A program made the position numbers and the translations under genes. The notes under the pieces are model-generated. The model had not been told where the DNA came from, ran no database searches, and was given only the letters and a program-made list of their open reading frames with translations. A stretch of 49,707 nt of DNA from Clostridioides sp. (lineage in GTDB: Bacteria > Bacillota > Clostridia > Peptostreptococcales > Peptostreptococcaceae): assembly GCA_031261505.1 (NCBI GenBank), contig JAISJN010000021.1:1-49707 (forward strand). The letters are read 5' to 3'. Within the stretch, counting starts at the first letter, position 1, and the number at the start of each line of letters is the position of its first letter. Below are positions 23,986 through 33,309 of this stretch, in pieces.

Positions 23986-26139
23986 TTATTGTACCCTCTT
24001 GAACATCTTTTCTATCTCGTATTTTGATATTTCTACGATTATAGGTCTGCCGTGTGGGCAGGTAAATGGATTGTCGCATTTTTCAAGTTGCTCAAATAGA
24101 GCATCTACCTCTATCTCTCCAATTTTATCATTTGCCTTTATCGCCGACCTACATGCCATTGTAGCGAAACGACCTACCTTGAGTTCGTAGTTGCTTGTTA
24201 TATCATCTATATTATCTATTATCTGAAGGATGAATTTTTCTGTTTCTGGAACTCCAAATATAGTTGGAACGCTTCTTATCAATATATTGTTCGAACCGAA
24301 TATCTCAACTTCAAATCCAAATCTCATAAACAAATCGAGATTCGCTTCTACCTGTAGCATGTCTACCGTTGATACCTCCATAACTATAGGCTCTAATAAC
24401 ATCTGCATATTTATATCCTGTTCTAGGAACTTTTTCATGTACTTTTCAAATAATACTCTTTCATGTGCGGCGTGTTGGTCGAGTAAATACATCGATTCAC
24501 ACTTTTCGAGCACGATATATGTCCTAAAAATTATTCCGAGTACCCTGTATTCCTTGAGTCCTAGTTTTTCTGAGTTCTCATCGCGTTTGTACTTAGTTTC
24601 CAAGTTATCGCCATGTTCGCACTTAGTTTTTTGATTCTCGTTACTCTCATTGCTATCGTTCCCAGTCTCTTGCTCCTGATGTAGATTTTCAAAAGTCTGT
24701 TGTATAACTGTTTCTTCACCTTCTTTTAATATATCTGTTCCCGCCTTTTCAACTGATTCATTCGTATCGAGAAGCTTTGATATTTCATTTTTCAAAGGGT
24801 CTTCCACTTTTTGAATATCATAGACCTTTGTATTTTGATTATCTTCGCTCGCAGACGTCAGTATATCTTTTAAAGATTTAAACTCCGCTTCTGGCTCCGA
24901 TTCAGTCTGAGAAATACTTGTTTTTTGCGATTCAACTTCTGGGTGTATCTTGTTAAGATCATCGTAGTTAAATTCTTTGTCAGACGCAACCTCTTCTCTT
25001 GCCAGCTGTTCGTATTTTCTGCTCTCTTCTTTTATTCCCGGTCTTCCTGACATTCCTTGCATTTCTGGAATTTCCTGCAATGGCGATATTGGCGGTTTGA
25101 AACTAGTCGACTGTCCTTTGCTCGAGTATGTTTGGTATTTTCCAATTAGGTTAGACCTTAATAGTCGCTCTTTGATGTAGTCTCTAAGCTCAATGTAAAT
25201 TTCGTGTTCCTTCTCAAACTTCACCTCTAGTTTGTTTGGGTGGATATTGATATCTACCTTTGCTGGATCTACTTCTAACGAGATGAAGCATACTGCGTGT
25301 TTTCCAATTGGAATCAAAGACTTATACGCCTCGTATACAGTATTTAAGACTACCTTGCTCTTTACAAACCTACCATTTATATATATATGTTGCAAATTCT
25401 TATTCGACCTGTACAGGTTATTATCGCTGGTAAAGCCATTTAACTTGAAATACCTCGATTCGAACTCTAGCTCGACTAAATTATCTGCTACCTCCCTACC
25501 GTAGACACTTCTTACAGCATTGAGTAAATTCCCATCTCCAGGTGTTGAGAGCATATTTCTACCGTTGTTGATGTATTTAAACTGGATTGCCGGATGACTT
25601 ATGGCTAATTTATTTATCCAGTCGCTTATATTTATAGTCTCTGCATGTGCGGATTTCAAAAACTTCTGCCTAGCAGGTGTGTTGAAAAATAATTCCTTGA
25701 CTGTTATCGTAGTGCCATTTGGCGCTCCGACAGCCTCTTTTGATTCAATCACTCCACCTGCCAGAGATATATTCGTTCCAACTAATTCATCCTTAGTCTT
25801 TGTAGTCATCTCAAGCTTTGAAACCGCGGATATAGAAGACATCGCCTCTCCTCTAAACCCTAGTGAAAATATCTCGTATAGGTCGTCGACGTTTTTTATC
25901 TTGCTGGTAGCGTGTCTCATGAAGGTTTTATCTACTTCGCTTGAGGCTATTCCCTCGCCATTGTCGACTATTTTAATTAGTTCTTTTCCACCGTCTATTA
26001 TCTCTATTGTAACCTTCGTCGCTCCAGCGTCGATTGAGTTTTCTACTAGTTCCTTCAACACCGATGACGGTCTTTCAACCACCTCACCCGCAGCGATTTT
26101 ATTTATAGTTATATCATCTAGTATATTTATTCTCTTCAT
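23986..26139 (-). CDS. mutL: DNA mismatch repair protein MutL
   Basis: GHKL ATPase that links MutS to strand incision. The 717-residue product has the N-terminal ATPase with GEVVERPSSVLKELVENSID (motif I), DNGEGI (II), RHATSKI and GFRGEAMSSIS (III), and the transducer GRFVKS. A disordered acidic linker rich in Glu, Ser and Asn spans about residues 335-525. The C-terminal domain contains DQHAAHERVLFEKY, ACRSAIKAND and CPHGRPI, the metal-binding residues of MutL homologues with nicking endonuclease activity, as expected where MutH is absent. The linker is longer than in Bacillus. GGGAGGTGG lies before the ATG. Confidence 0.97.
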   Translation of the reverse strand: MKRINILDDITINKIAAGEVVERPSSVLKELVENSIDAGATKVTIEIIDGGKELIKIVDNGEGIASSEVDKTFMRHATSKIKNVDDLYEIFSLGFRGEAMSSISAVSKLEMTTKTKDELVGTNISLAGGVIESKEAVGAPNGTTITVKELFFNTPARQKFLKSAHAETINISDWINKLAISHPAIQFKYINNGRNMLSTPGDGNLLNAVRSVYGREVADNLVELEFESRYFKLNGFTSDNNLYRSNKNLQHIYINGRFVKSKVVLNTVYEAYKSLIPIGKHAVCFISLEVDPAKVDINIHPNKLEVKFEKEHEIYIELRDYIKERLLRSNLIGKYQTYSSKGQSTSFKPPISPLQEIPEMQGMSGRPGIKEESRKYEQLAREEVASDKEFNYDDLNKIHPEVESQKTSISQTESEPEAEFKSLKDILTSASEDNQNTKVYDIQKVEDPLKNEISKLLDTNESVEKAGTDILKEGEETVIQQTFENLHQEQETGNDSNESNENQKTKCEHGDNLETKYKRDENSEKLGLKEYRVLGIIFRTYIVLEKCESMYLLDQHAAHERVLFEKYMKKFLEQDINMQMLLEPIVMEVSTVDMLQVEANLDLFMRFGFEVEIFGSNNILIRSVPTIFGVPETEKFILQIIDNIDDITSNYELKVGRFATMACRSAIKANDKIGEIEVDALFEQLEKCDNPFTCPHGRPIIVEISKYEIEKMFKRVQ

Positions 26140-26199
26140 AATCCACCTCCCGTTTTCATTATCTATTTTAACTTTATTCTATTTATTTTTAGTTCTCTT

Positions 26200-29007
26200 C
26201 TATCTATTTTTTGCTTTTTTCTGTAATTCATAGAGCTTATTCATCGCTTCGAGTGGGTTCATGTTTAATATGTCCAGTTCTGCGATTTCATCGACTAGTT
26301 CGTCTGTAAACAGATTCCCAAATGACATCTGTACACTTCCTGCTTGAGCCTGCTCTTTTGACATCTTGTTTTCTTTAACGGCTTTCTTTAGTTTTGCTAC
26401 CTCTTTTTTTAGATCTGTATTTTCATTCTCCAGCTTATCGTTATTAGATCTCAATTTGTCGTTATTAGCAATTAGATTCTCGTCACGGCTATTTAGCTTA
26501 TTGTTATTACCATCATCAATATCAGTTGTTAGCATAATCTCCATAACCGAACTACTCAATGCATTCTTATTGTACATATGGTTCTTTTCAAGTCCAGTCA
26601 ATATGTCTCTCGCCCTATCTATTACCCCAAAAGGAAGTTTTGCAAGTTCAGCTACGTATATTCCGTAACTCTTATCCGCTCCACCCTGGACTATTTTTCT
26701 TAAGAACACTACGTCGTCCCCATCTTCTTTTACAGCCACAGAGAAGTTTTTAACATCTTCAAACTCGTTTTCAAGCTCGGTTAACTCGTGGTAGTGAGTT
26801 GCAAATAGAGTCTTGCATTTTACATTGTTTTCAATGTATTCAACTATAGACCAGGCTAAGCTTATTCCGTCGTATGTGCTTGTACCCCTACCTATTTCAT
26901 CAAGAATCACCAAGCTGTTTTCAGTTGCCTTCTCCAAAATCTGTGATACCTCTGTCATCTCTACCATAAATGTAGACTGACCTTGAGATAGATCGTCACT
27001 CGCCCCAACTCTGGTGAATATCCTGTCCATAATTGGTATATCAGCTGATTCTGCTGGTACAAACGACCCCATATGAGCCATCAAGGCTATTATTGCACAT
27101 TGCCTCATATACGTAGATTTACCTGCCATATTTGGACCAGTGATTATATTTATTATGTTTTCTCCGTTCTTTAAATATGTATCGTTTGGAACGAAGTTTT
27201 CTTCTCCTACTATGCTTTCGATTACAGGGTGGCGTCCGTTTTTTATCTCAAATACTCCGCCGTCGTTTATCCTAGGTCTGACGTAGCTATTCTCGTGTGC
27301 CACTATAGCCATCGATACAAATACATCTATATTTGCAATTTTCTTAGCTACTTTTTGTATTCTTCCGATATTTTGATATACAACTCCCCTTATATTTAAG
27401 AATATCTCGTACTCTAGGCTCTTTATCTTTTCCTCGGCATTTAGGATTTTTTCCTCAATTTCCTTTAACTCTGGGGTTATAAACCTCTCTCCTCCAGTTA
27501 ATGTCTGCTTTCTGACATAGGTTTCATCTAACTTAGCCAATCCTAGATTTGATTTTGTTATCTCTATATAATAGCCAAATACCTTATTGAATCCAACTTT
27601 TAATGATTTCACGCCCGTTTTTTCCTTTTCTCGGGTCTCTATATCCCTAATCATGGAAGCCCCATTTTTAGAAATATCTCTGAGCGCGTCTAGTTCCTCA
27701 TTAAATCCAGGTTTTATTATATTTCCGTCTTTTATAGTCAGAGATGGCTCTTCTAAAATAGACTCGTCGACTAGGTTGTATATATCGTCTAAGTTTTCCA
27801 TATCTGAACAGAAATTTTTGAGTCCTGCTGCAGTTGAAGTATTTATAAGCCCTATAAGCTCTGGCAGTTTTTCAACAGAGTTTTTTAGGTTGATAAGCTC
27901 CTTAGGTGTAACCCTCTCAAAGGCTATTTTTCCACAGATTCTCTCTATATCGTAAATGTTTTTTAAAAGATAGTTTAAATCTTCTCTCAATGAGAAATCT
28001 CTTTCTATCTCTTCAATTAAATCGAGTCTTGCTTCTATTTTTTCTTTTTTATTTAAAGGTTCTTCTACGTATTTTCTAAGTAGTCTACCTCCCATTGCCG
28101 TAGCTGTCTTATCCAAGACGTGTAGAAGCGATCCCTTCTTTTTCTTACCTCTTATAGTCTCGGTAAGCTCTAGGTTCGTCCTAGTAAATACGTCTAGAAC
28201 CATATATTCGCTCGAATTGTATATATTTATATGGTTTATATTCGACGTAATTTGTTTTTGGGTACTTAATATATAGTTGAAGATTATAGCGAGGCTCTTT
28301 TTGATCAATCCCCTACTGTCAAACTTCACACCGCTTAACTCAGACTTATCTAAGTACTCTTCGATTATATTCTCGTCTAAATAAGCCTCGTCAAAATTTT
28401 CGTTTACGTATATATTTTCAATAGCAGCTATCGTCTTTAAGTTATCTATGTAACCTAGGTCGTTTATTATTATTTCTGTTGGACTTATTTTTGATATTTC
28501 CTCTATCAATCTAGACTCATCTATAAATGTCGCACTGGTTTCTCCCGTACTTATATCTACAAACGAAAGACCTACTTCTTTTCCTTCCTTATATATAGAT
28601 AAGAGATAGTTATTTTTCTTGTTGTCCAGTAAATTGCCGTCAAGTACCGTACCTGGAGTTATCACCCTTATTACATCTCTTTTTACTATCCCCTTAGCAG
28701 TAGCTGGGTCTTCAAGCTGTTCTCCAATCGCTACCTTGTATCCATTTTCAACAAGTCTTGATATATATGCATCTGCAGCGTGATAAGGAACACCACACAT
28801 AGGCGCTCTTTCATCAAGTCCACAGGATTTTCCTGTAAGTGCTATTTCGAGTACCTTTGAAGCTACCAGGGCATCTTCAAAAAACATCTCGTAAAAGTCT
28901 CCTAGTCTGAAGAAGAGGAGGCTGTCTGGATATTTATCTTTTACGTCTAAGTATTGTCGCATCATCGGTGTTACCTTTGTTTTATCTACCTTCACTTTTA
29001 CCACCAT
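26200..29007 (-). CDS. mutS: DNA mismatch recognition ATPase MutS
   Basis: Recognises base mismatches and small loops, then recruits MutL. In the 935-residue product the mismatch-wedge motif is F38-Y39-E40 (RLGDFYEMFF). The ATPase shows Walker A TGPNMAGKSTYM, Walker B VILDEIGRGTSTYDG and the switch ATHYHEL. Length exceeds the usual 850-880, because the region between the ATPase and the C-terminal helix-turn-helix holds an Asn-rich heptad stretch (ANNDKLRSNNDKLENENTD) likely to be coiled coil. The far C terminus ELDILNMNPLEAMNKLYELQ is the normal tetramer/dimer tail. GAGGA touches the ATG, so the exact start is uncertain. mutL follows 60 bases downstream. Confidence 0.97.
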   Translation of the reverse strand: MVVKVKVDKTKVTPMMRQYLDVKDKYPDSLLFFRLGDFYEMFFEDALVASKVLEIALTGKSCGLDERAPMCGVPYHAADAYISRLVENGYKVAIGEQLEDPATAKGIVKRDVIRVITPGTVLDGNLLDNKKNNYLLSIYKEGKEVGLSFVDISTGETSATFIDESRLIEEISKISPTEIIINDLGYIDNLKTIAAIENIYVNENFDEAYLDENIIEEYLDKSELSGVKFDSRGLIKKSLAIIFNYILSTQKQITSNINHINIYNSSEYMVLDVFTRTNLELTETIRGKKKKGSLLHVLDKTATAMGGRLLRKYVEEPLNKKEKIEARLDLIEEIERDFSLREDLNYLLKNIYDIERICGKIAFERVTPKELINLKNSVEKLPELIGLINTSTAAGLKNFCSDMENLDDIYNLVDESILEEPSLTIKDGNIIKPGFNEELDALRDISKNGASMIRDIETREKEKTGVKSLKVGFNKVFGYYIEITKSNLGLAKLDETYVRKQTLTGGERFITPELKEIEEKILNAEEKIKSLEYEIFLNIRGVVYQNIGRIQKVAKKIANIDVFVSMAIVAHENSYVRPRINDGGVFEIKNGRHPVIESIVGEENFVPNDTYLKNGENIINIITGPNMAGKSTYMRQCAIIALMAHMGSFVPAESADIPIMDRIFTRVGASDDLSQGQSTFMVEMTEVSQILEKATENSLVILDEIGRGTSTYDGISLAWSIVEYIENNVKCKTLFATHYHELTELENEFEDVKNFSVAVKEDGDDVVFLRKIVQGGADKSYGIYVAELAKLPFGVIDRARDILTGLEKNHMYNKNALSSSVMEIMLTTDIDDGNNNKLNSRDENLIANNDKLRSNNDKLENENTDLKKEVAKLKKAVKENKMSKEQAQAGSVQMSFGNLFTDELVDEIAELDILNMNPLEAMNKLYELQKKAKNR

Positions 29008-29197
29008 TCCTCAATTCATAGTATATTTAATTTCCCCACTCTTACGAGGGTATATCTCTCAATTTTTAAATTCATTCTTCTACATTTTACAACTAATTGA
29101 GCCACTTAGTCAAATTATAGATACGCTCAAATCAATTCTATACTCGGTAAACAATTACCCATACCGCGAAATCAGACTTCTTATTCTTTAAAGAATA

Positions 29198-29241
29198 ATT
29201 AAAAATGGAGTCGACTGAGAATAAATTTCTCAATCAACTCC
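29198..29241 (-). terminator. Terminator of the thiamine-precursor uptake operon
   Basis: On the minus strand GGAGTTGATTGAGA pairs with TCTCAGTCGACTCC (two wobble pairs) and is followed by ATTTTT, right after the ATPase gene. Confidence 0.85.
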
Positions 29242-29246
29242 ACACT

Positions 29247-29957
29247 CTAATTATTCTTTAGTAATTCTAGTATTTCCTTCTTAATCTTTTGGTTCTTACT
29301 TGCGTCATCATCTTTATCTACCACTATAGTCCTCTTTATTTCAGCTGGATGTCCAGATAAGACGTATATCCTGTCAGATAGCATCAATGCCTCGTCGATG
29401 TCATGGGTTATGAGTAAGATAGTCGAATTCACCTTCTCCTTTACATCCACCAACCACTGTTGCATAGATGCCCTCGTAATTGAGTCCAAAGATCCAAACG
29501 GCTCATCTAAAAGCATTATATCGTCTGAATTTATATAAGTCCTAAGGAAGTTTGCCCTTTGCCTCATTCCACCAGAAAGTTCATCTGGGTACTTATACTC
29601 ATATCCATCTATTCCAAACTCAGAAAATAATGGCTTTACAACCTCTCTCGCCTCAGCTCTCTTTTCTTTTCTTAAAATAAGAGGGAGAGATACGTTATCG
29701 ATTATATTTTTATACGGTAGGAGTAGATCATTTTGGTACATATAGCTCGATTTTCCATCTACTTCTATATTACCACCGTCTGTACCAGTAAGTCCCGTAA
29801 TCATGTTAAATATAGTGCTCTTACCACAACCACTCGGACCTAGTATAGAAACAAATTCACCCTCGTATATTTCCATATTTATATCGTGAAGTATCTCGGA
29901 GTTCTCATAAAGCTTTGAGACCGAGTTTATAGATACCTTTTTTTTATTATTTTGCAT
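29247..29957 (-). CDS. thiZ: ABC importer ATPase for thiamine precursor
   Basis: ATPase subunit of an NMT1/THI5-type ABC importer. Walker [11 protein letters not shown] loop YQNDLLLPY, signature [12 protein letters not shown], Walker [13 protein letters not shown] and switch His in [10 protein letters not shown] are all visible. I choose the ATG at 29957, which overlaps the stop of the binding-protein gene (ATGCAAAATAA); in-frame ATG at 29972 and GTG at 29987 are possible but none has a clear ribosome binding site, which suggests translational coupling. Fourth and last gene of the TPP-riboswitch operon. The symbol rests on operon context. Confidence 0.88.
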   Translation of the reverse strand: MQNNKKKVSINSVSKLYENSEILHDINMEIYEGEFVSILGPSGCGKSTIFNMITGLTGTDGGNIEVDGKSSYMYQNDLLLPYKNIIDNVSLPLILRKEKRAEAREVVKPLFSEFGIDGYEYKYPDELSGGMRQRANFLRTYINSDDIMLLDEPFGSLDSITRASMQQWLVDVKEKVNSTILLITHDIDEALMLSDRIYVLSGHPAEIKRTIVVDKDDDASKNQKIKKEILELLKNN

Positions 29958-30963
29958 CTGGTAAGAATTCATTAGTGTAAGCTTCACTCGCTTTCATATC
30001 CTTATCGATAAGCTTGTATTCTTTCATGAAAGATGTGTAGCTATCCCAAACACTGTCCTTCATTTCACCCCATCTTGGAGCATCGTCTATAAACTTAGAC
30101 GCCAAGAATTTCTGACTGTCTTTTGCCAATGCCTTATCTGTCTCAGGTGCATGTTTTACAAGAATATCGGCTGCCTCTTCAGGATTCTTAGCACAATCTT
30201 CATATCCCTTAGAAGTAGCTGCAAGGAATTTTTTGACTAATTCTGGATCTTTTTCAATTAGGTTGTTGTTTGTGACAAGAAGTGGTGTGTAGTAATCCAA
30301 TCTCTTGTCAAGACTTGCAACTGGTATATAATTTAAATCAAATCCTGTCTGTTTAGCCTTTACAACATCCCATCCTTCAAATATCCATGAGAAATCCACA
30401 GTCTTCATTGCTGCAAAGTAATCGTCGTTACCTGTGTTTACTATCTTAAGCTTATCGAAATCAGCTCCTGACTTAGTCATGACCGATTTTAACACAGCTT
30501 CTTCAGATGGAGAGCCCCAGCCTCCATAACTCTTACCTTCAAAATCCTTAGGAGTAGTCATGTTCTTTTCCTTAGGTGAGGCGAATCCCGATGTATTATG
30601 CTGTATTATAGTGGCAACAGCTTTAATTGGAAGTGGATCGTCACTTGTAAGGGCGTAAGTTACCTGTTCTTGGTAGCTTACGGCAAAGTCTGCCTTTCCT
30701 GTAGCAACCAATGTATCCGCTCCAGATTCTGGTGGTTGCTCTATTGTGACATCAAGTCCCTGTTCTTTGTAATATCCCTTGTCCAAGGCTACAAATAAAC
30801 CTGTATGGTTTGTATTTGGAGTCCAGTCTAGTACTACAGTAACTTTCTTTAATCCGTCTTTAGCGGTATCATTCTTAGCTTGAGTTTTAGATGAGCAACC
30901 CACCATAGTCGTAAGTGAAATCGCAGTTACCAACCCAAGCGTTATTAATTTTTTAATTTTCAT
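29947..30963 (-). CDS. thiY: Thiamine-precursor-binding lipoprotein (NMT1/THI5-like)
   Basis: Substrate-binding lipoprotein of 338 residues with lipobox TTMVGCSS (Cys about residue 22). [20 protein letters not shown] and [12 protein letters not shown] are the signature of the ThiY/NMT1 family, which binds formylamino- or aminopyrimidine (HMP) precursors of thiamine. The ATG at 30963 follows GGAGG by 5 bases; ATGs at 30975 and 30966 are too near. The gene lies between permease and ATPase genes of the same operon, below a TPP riboswitch, so the ligand class is well supported. Confidence 0.9.
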   Translation of the reverse strand: MKIKKLITLGLVTAISLTTMVGCSSKTQAKNDTAKDGLKKVTVVLDWTPNTNHTGLFVALDKGYYKEQGLDVTIEQPPESGADTLVATGKADFAVSYQEQVTYALTSDDPLPIKAVATIIQHNTSGFASPKEKNMTTPKDFEGKSYGGWGSPSEEAVLKSVMTKSGADFDKLKIVNTGNDDYFAAMKTVDFSWIFEGWDVVKAKQTGFDLNYIPVASLDKRLDYYTPLLVTNNNLIEKDPELVKKFLAATSKGYEDCAKNPEEAADILVKHAPETDKALAKDSQKFLASKFIDDAPRWGEMKDSVWDSYTSFMKEYKLIDKDMKASEAYTNEFLPDAK

Positions 30964-31023
30964 CATGTCCTCCATTTTACTAATTAAATAACTCTAATTA
31001 TTTCATCTTCTTTATCCTAATGT

Positions 31024-31788
31024 CTAATGTTTTCTTATGACTTTCTTCTTAAGTAATACGATAAAACCGACAAATGCCATACTGAAGATTACAACGAGTA
31101 TGGTCGATGCAAATACCTTATCTAGTGCATATGCACTCTTTGCCCTTACCATATACACACCTAACCCTCTAGTTCCACCTAGCCATTCAGCTACAGTCGC
31201 CGCCATGATAGCGTAGGTAGACGAAATCTTTAGACCTGAAAATAGCTTGTCTAAAACCATGGGAAATTTCAGATGTAGAAACGTGTCTAACTTTCCAGCT
31301 CGCATGGTTTTAAAAAGATTTAAATAATCCCTGTCTATGTTTTCTATCCCGTCTACGAAACTTATAAGTATCGGGAAGAAACAAGTAAGTGTAACCATTA
31401 GAACCTTTGGCATAGTTCCAAACCCGAACCATATCATAAACAATGGGGCTATAGTAATCGTAGGTATCATCTGCGTGATAAGAGTAATTGGATAAAAACA
31501 TTTTTTAATTATTCCTACAGAGTCCATTAATGTCCCGATGATAAGGGAAAGTGTAACCGATACTATAAATCCGAGCAATGCTTCAAACAACGTCACAAAG
31601 GCATTTGCAAACAAATTATTGTAATCCTTAAAAAACACAGCTACTATCTTAGTAGGTGCTGGTAAAATATATTGGGGAACTTTCAAAGCGACCACTGCGG
31701 CCTGCCAGATCACTATTATCAAAAGAAAAGTTAGAACTGGATAAAGACTATTCTTCCACGCTTCTGTGGTTTCTAAGTTTGTCTTCAA
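31024..31788 (-). CDS. thiX: ABC importer permease for thiamine precursor
   Basis: Integral membrane subunit of 254 residues with about six membrane helices and the permease loop FKTMRAGKLDTFLHLKFPMVLDKLFSG, where the usual EAA is degenerate. WLGGTRGLGVYMVRA is typical of the SsuC/ThiX group. The start overlaps the end of the preceding thiamine-binding protein gene by 41 bases, indicating coupled translation. Confidence 0.9.
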   Translation of the reverse strand: MKTNLETTEAWKNSLYPVLTFLLIIVIWQAAVVALKVPQYILPAPTKIVAVFFKDYNNLFANAFVTLFEALLGFIVSVTLSLIIGTLMDSVGIIKKCFYPITLITQMIPTITIAPLFMIWFGFGTMPKVLMVTLTCFFPILISFVDGIENIDRDYLNLFKTMRAGKLDTFLHLKFPMVLDKLFSGLKISSTYAIMAATVAEWLGGTRGLGVYMVRAKSAYALDKVFASTILVVIFSMAFVGFIVLLKKKVIRKH

Positions 31789-32050
31789 TAGTTAATCCTC
31801 CAGCTTTTTCATCTACTCTCGCTACTGTTATAACTCTTTCACAACCAAGTTCAAAAGGCACTTTATGTGCTTTTTTGATTACTTCAAACACTTCGTCAAA
31901 TTCACCTTCGATCGTAGTGCTCATAGCTCCTACTTCACATTTCAACCCGCTTTTTTCTATTAATTCGATGCAGGCATCTACCACCTTGTACATCTCTTCT
32001 TCACCTTCGAAAGGTCTTAAAGGCATTACAGCTATATCTGCTATTATCAT
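31748..32050 (-). CDS. Thiamine/HMP-binding protein (MTH1187/YkoF family)
   Basis: A 100-residue cytoplasmic protein of the MTH1187/YkoF fold that binds thiamine or HMP in YkoF and often sits in thiamine transport operons. Conserved features are MIIADIAVMPLRP, GLKCEVGAMSTTIEG and ERVITVARVDEKAG. The ATG at 32050 follows AGGAGGAAATACAAA; an upstream in-frame start is unsupported. It is the first gene after the TPP riboswitch and may hold the ligand or sense its level. Confidence 0.87.
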   Translation of the reverse strand: MIIADIAVMPLRPFEGEEEMYKVVDACIELIEKSGLKCEVGAMSTTIEGEFDEVFEVIKKAHKVPFELGCERVITVARVDEKAGGLTIEDKLRNHRSVEE

Positions 32051-32115
32051 TTTGTATTTCCTCCTAATTTTATTTGTATTGTACTCCATTGTGTACTTGT
32101 TAAATGGCGCATAAA

Positions 32116-32125
32116 TCTCAAGTTA
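32116..32125. repeat. Dispersed motif TCTCAAGTTA, copy 5
   Basis: Lies in the leader between the TPP riboswitch terminator and the first gene of the thiamine operon; preceded by GGCGCATAAA. Confidence 0.5.
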
Positions 32126-32212
32126 TACACCTTGCATTTCTATGCTATGCACTTGTATTCGTACATTTTACATTATGTACTAATATCATCGGTACGTTTT
32201 GATTCTAGGACT

Positions 32213-32240
32213 AAAAAAAGGCATCCCCATAGGAAAGCCT
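32213..32240 (-). terminator. Riboswitch expression-platform terminator
   Basis: On the minus strand AGGC...TTCC and GGGGA...GCCT form a stem followed by TTTTTTTAG, immediately downstream of the TPP aptamer. Confidence 0.85.
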
Positions 32241-32248
32241 CAAAGTTT

Positions 32249-32327
32249 CTGTCCCTACGCTGGCATTATCCAAACAGGTTCCTAGGGTCGAGATATATCT
32301 CCTCTCAGCAATTAAGCTCCCCACAAT
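32249..32327 (-). promoter_or_regulatory. TPP riboswitch (THI element)
   Basis: Read on the minus strand, the conserved blocks appear in order: GGGGAGC, GCTGAGAGG, ACCCTAGGAACCTG, GGATAATGCCAGCGTAGGGA. These match the TPP aptamer core. Together with the terminator that follows, it should shut off the uptake operon when thiamine pyrophosphate is plentiful. Confidence 0.97.
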
Positions 32328-32575
32328 TTCTATATTTTACATCTCAATTATACTACAATATATAGCATAATACAAATTTAAACTACTTTCTTTTTTAAGT
32401 GCCGATTGTGTATAGCACTCTTTATCAAACATCTTGACCTATCGACGGCTATATATTAGAATTGAGTTAGGCTTAAGGTTAAAAATTAGGCCCTTTAAGA
32501 AAGTTGATGTATACAAAATTCAGCATAAATAACTAGATTGCTCTAGTATTTATCCAGTATTTAGAGGTGGGAAAT

Positions 32576-33184
32576 ATGATGAGAGATTTAAGAACCAAAT
32601 TTGATGGATACAAACCATACATAAATGGATCTTCACAAATGAAGAGGGCGTCTGTACTCGTCCCTATAGTTGAAAAATCCGGTGAAGAGTATATATTATT
32701 TGAAGTTAGGTCTAAAAACTTAAAACACCAGCCGAATGAGATTTCATTCCCCGGTGGAAAAATCGAGGCTGATGAACAACCCATAGATGCAGTACTTAGG
32801 GAAACATACGAAGAACTCGGCACCAACCAATCTAATATCGAACTCGTTTCAGAACTCGATTTGATAATTACTCCTTTTAACTACATTGTTCATCCATTCC
32901 TGGGCTACATACACGAAGATATAGATTTGAGTATGAGCAATGACGAGGTAGATCACTGTTTTCTAGTTCCACTTAAATATTTACTTCAAAATCCACCCCA
33001 TGAATTTATCAATACTTTAGAGGTAAATCCAGACAAGGATATTCCATCTAACTATCTTCCCTGCGATGATTATAAGTTCTTAGGAGGTAAATCCACTGTG
33101 CTGTTTTACCAATACGACGGGTATGTGATATGGGGAATGACAGCTAAGATTCTCCAGAATTTCTTGAATGTACTTTCTGAATAA
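32576..33184 (+). CDS. Nudix hydrolase, CoA pyrophosphatase type
   Basis: Nudix hydrolase of 202 residues, probably cleaving coenzyme A or acyl-CoA to 4'-phosphopantetheine and 3',5'-ADP. The Nudix box runs from FPGGKIEADEQ to RETYEELG with all catalytic Glu residues. The CoA-type extension LKHQPNEISFPGG just before the box is the NUDT7/YeaB signature. The ATG at 32576 has GAGGTGG 5 bases upstream; a GTG at 32567 overlaps it. Monocistronic, with a terminator shared with the convergent threonine aldolase gene. Confidence 0.9.
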   Translation: MMRDLRTKFDGYKPYINGSSQMKRASVLVPIVEKSGEEYILFEVRSKNLKHQPNEISFPGGKIEADEQPIDAVLRETYEELGTNQSNIELVSELDLIITPFNYIVHPFLGYIHEDIDLSMSNDEVDHCFLVPLKYLLQNPPHEFINTLEVNPDKDIPSNYLPCDDYKFLGGKSTVLFYQYDGYVIWGMTAKILQNFLNVLSE

Positions 33185-33220
33185 ATGCAAAAATGCGCAG
33201 TGAGCGAATCCGACATAATA

Positions 33221-33264
33221 ATCGACCTCCTAAGGTTAATTTTATTTAGCCATAGGAGGTCGAT
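33221..33264. terminator. Bidirectional terminator
   Basis: ATCGACCTCCTA (33221-33232) pairs perfectly with TAGGAGGTCGAT (33253-33264) between convergent genes. Confidence 0.75.
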
Positions 33265-33309
33265 CGTTATATATTATTTACAGATTTTGTTTCATACTCT
33301 CAGTTCTAT

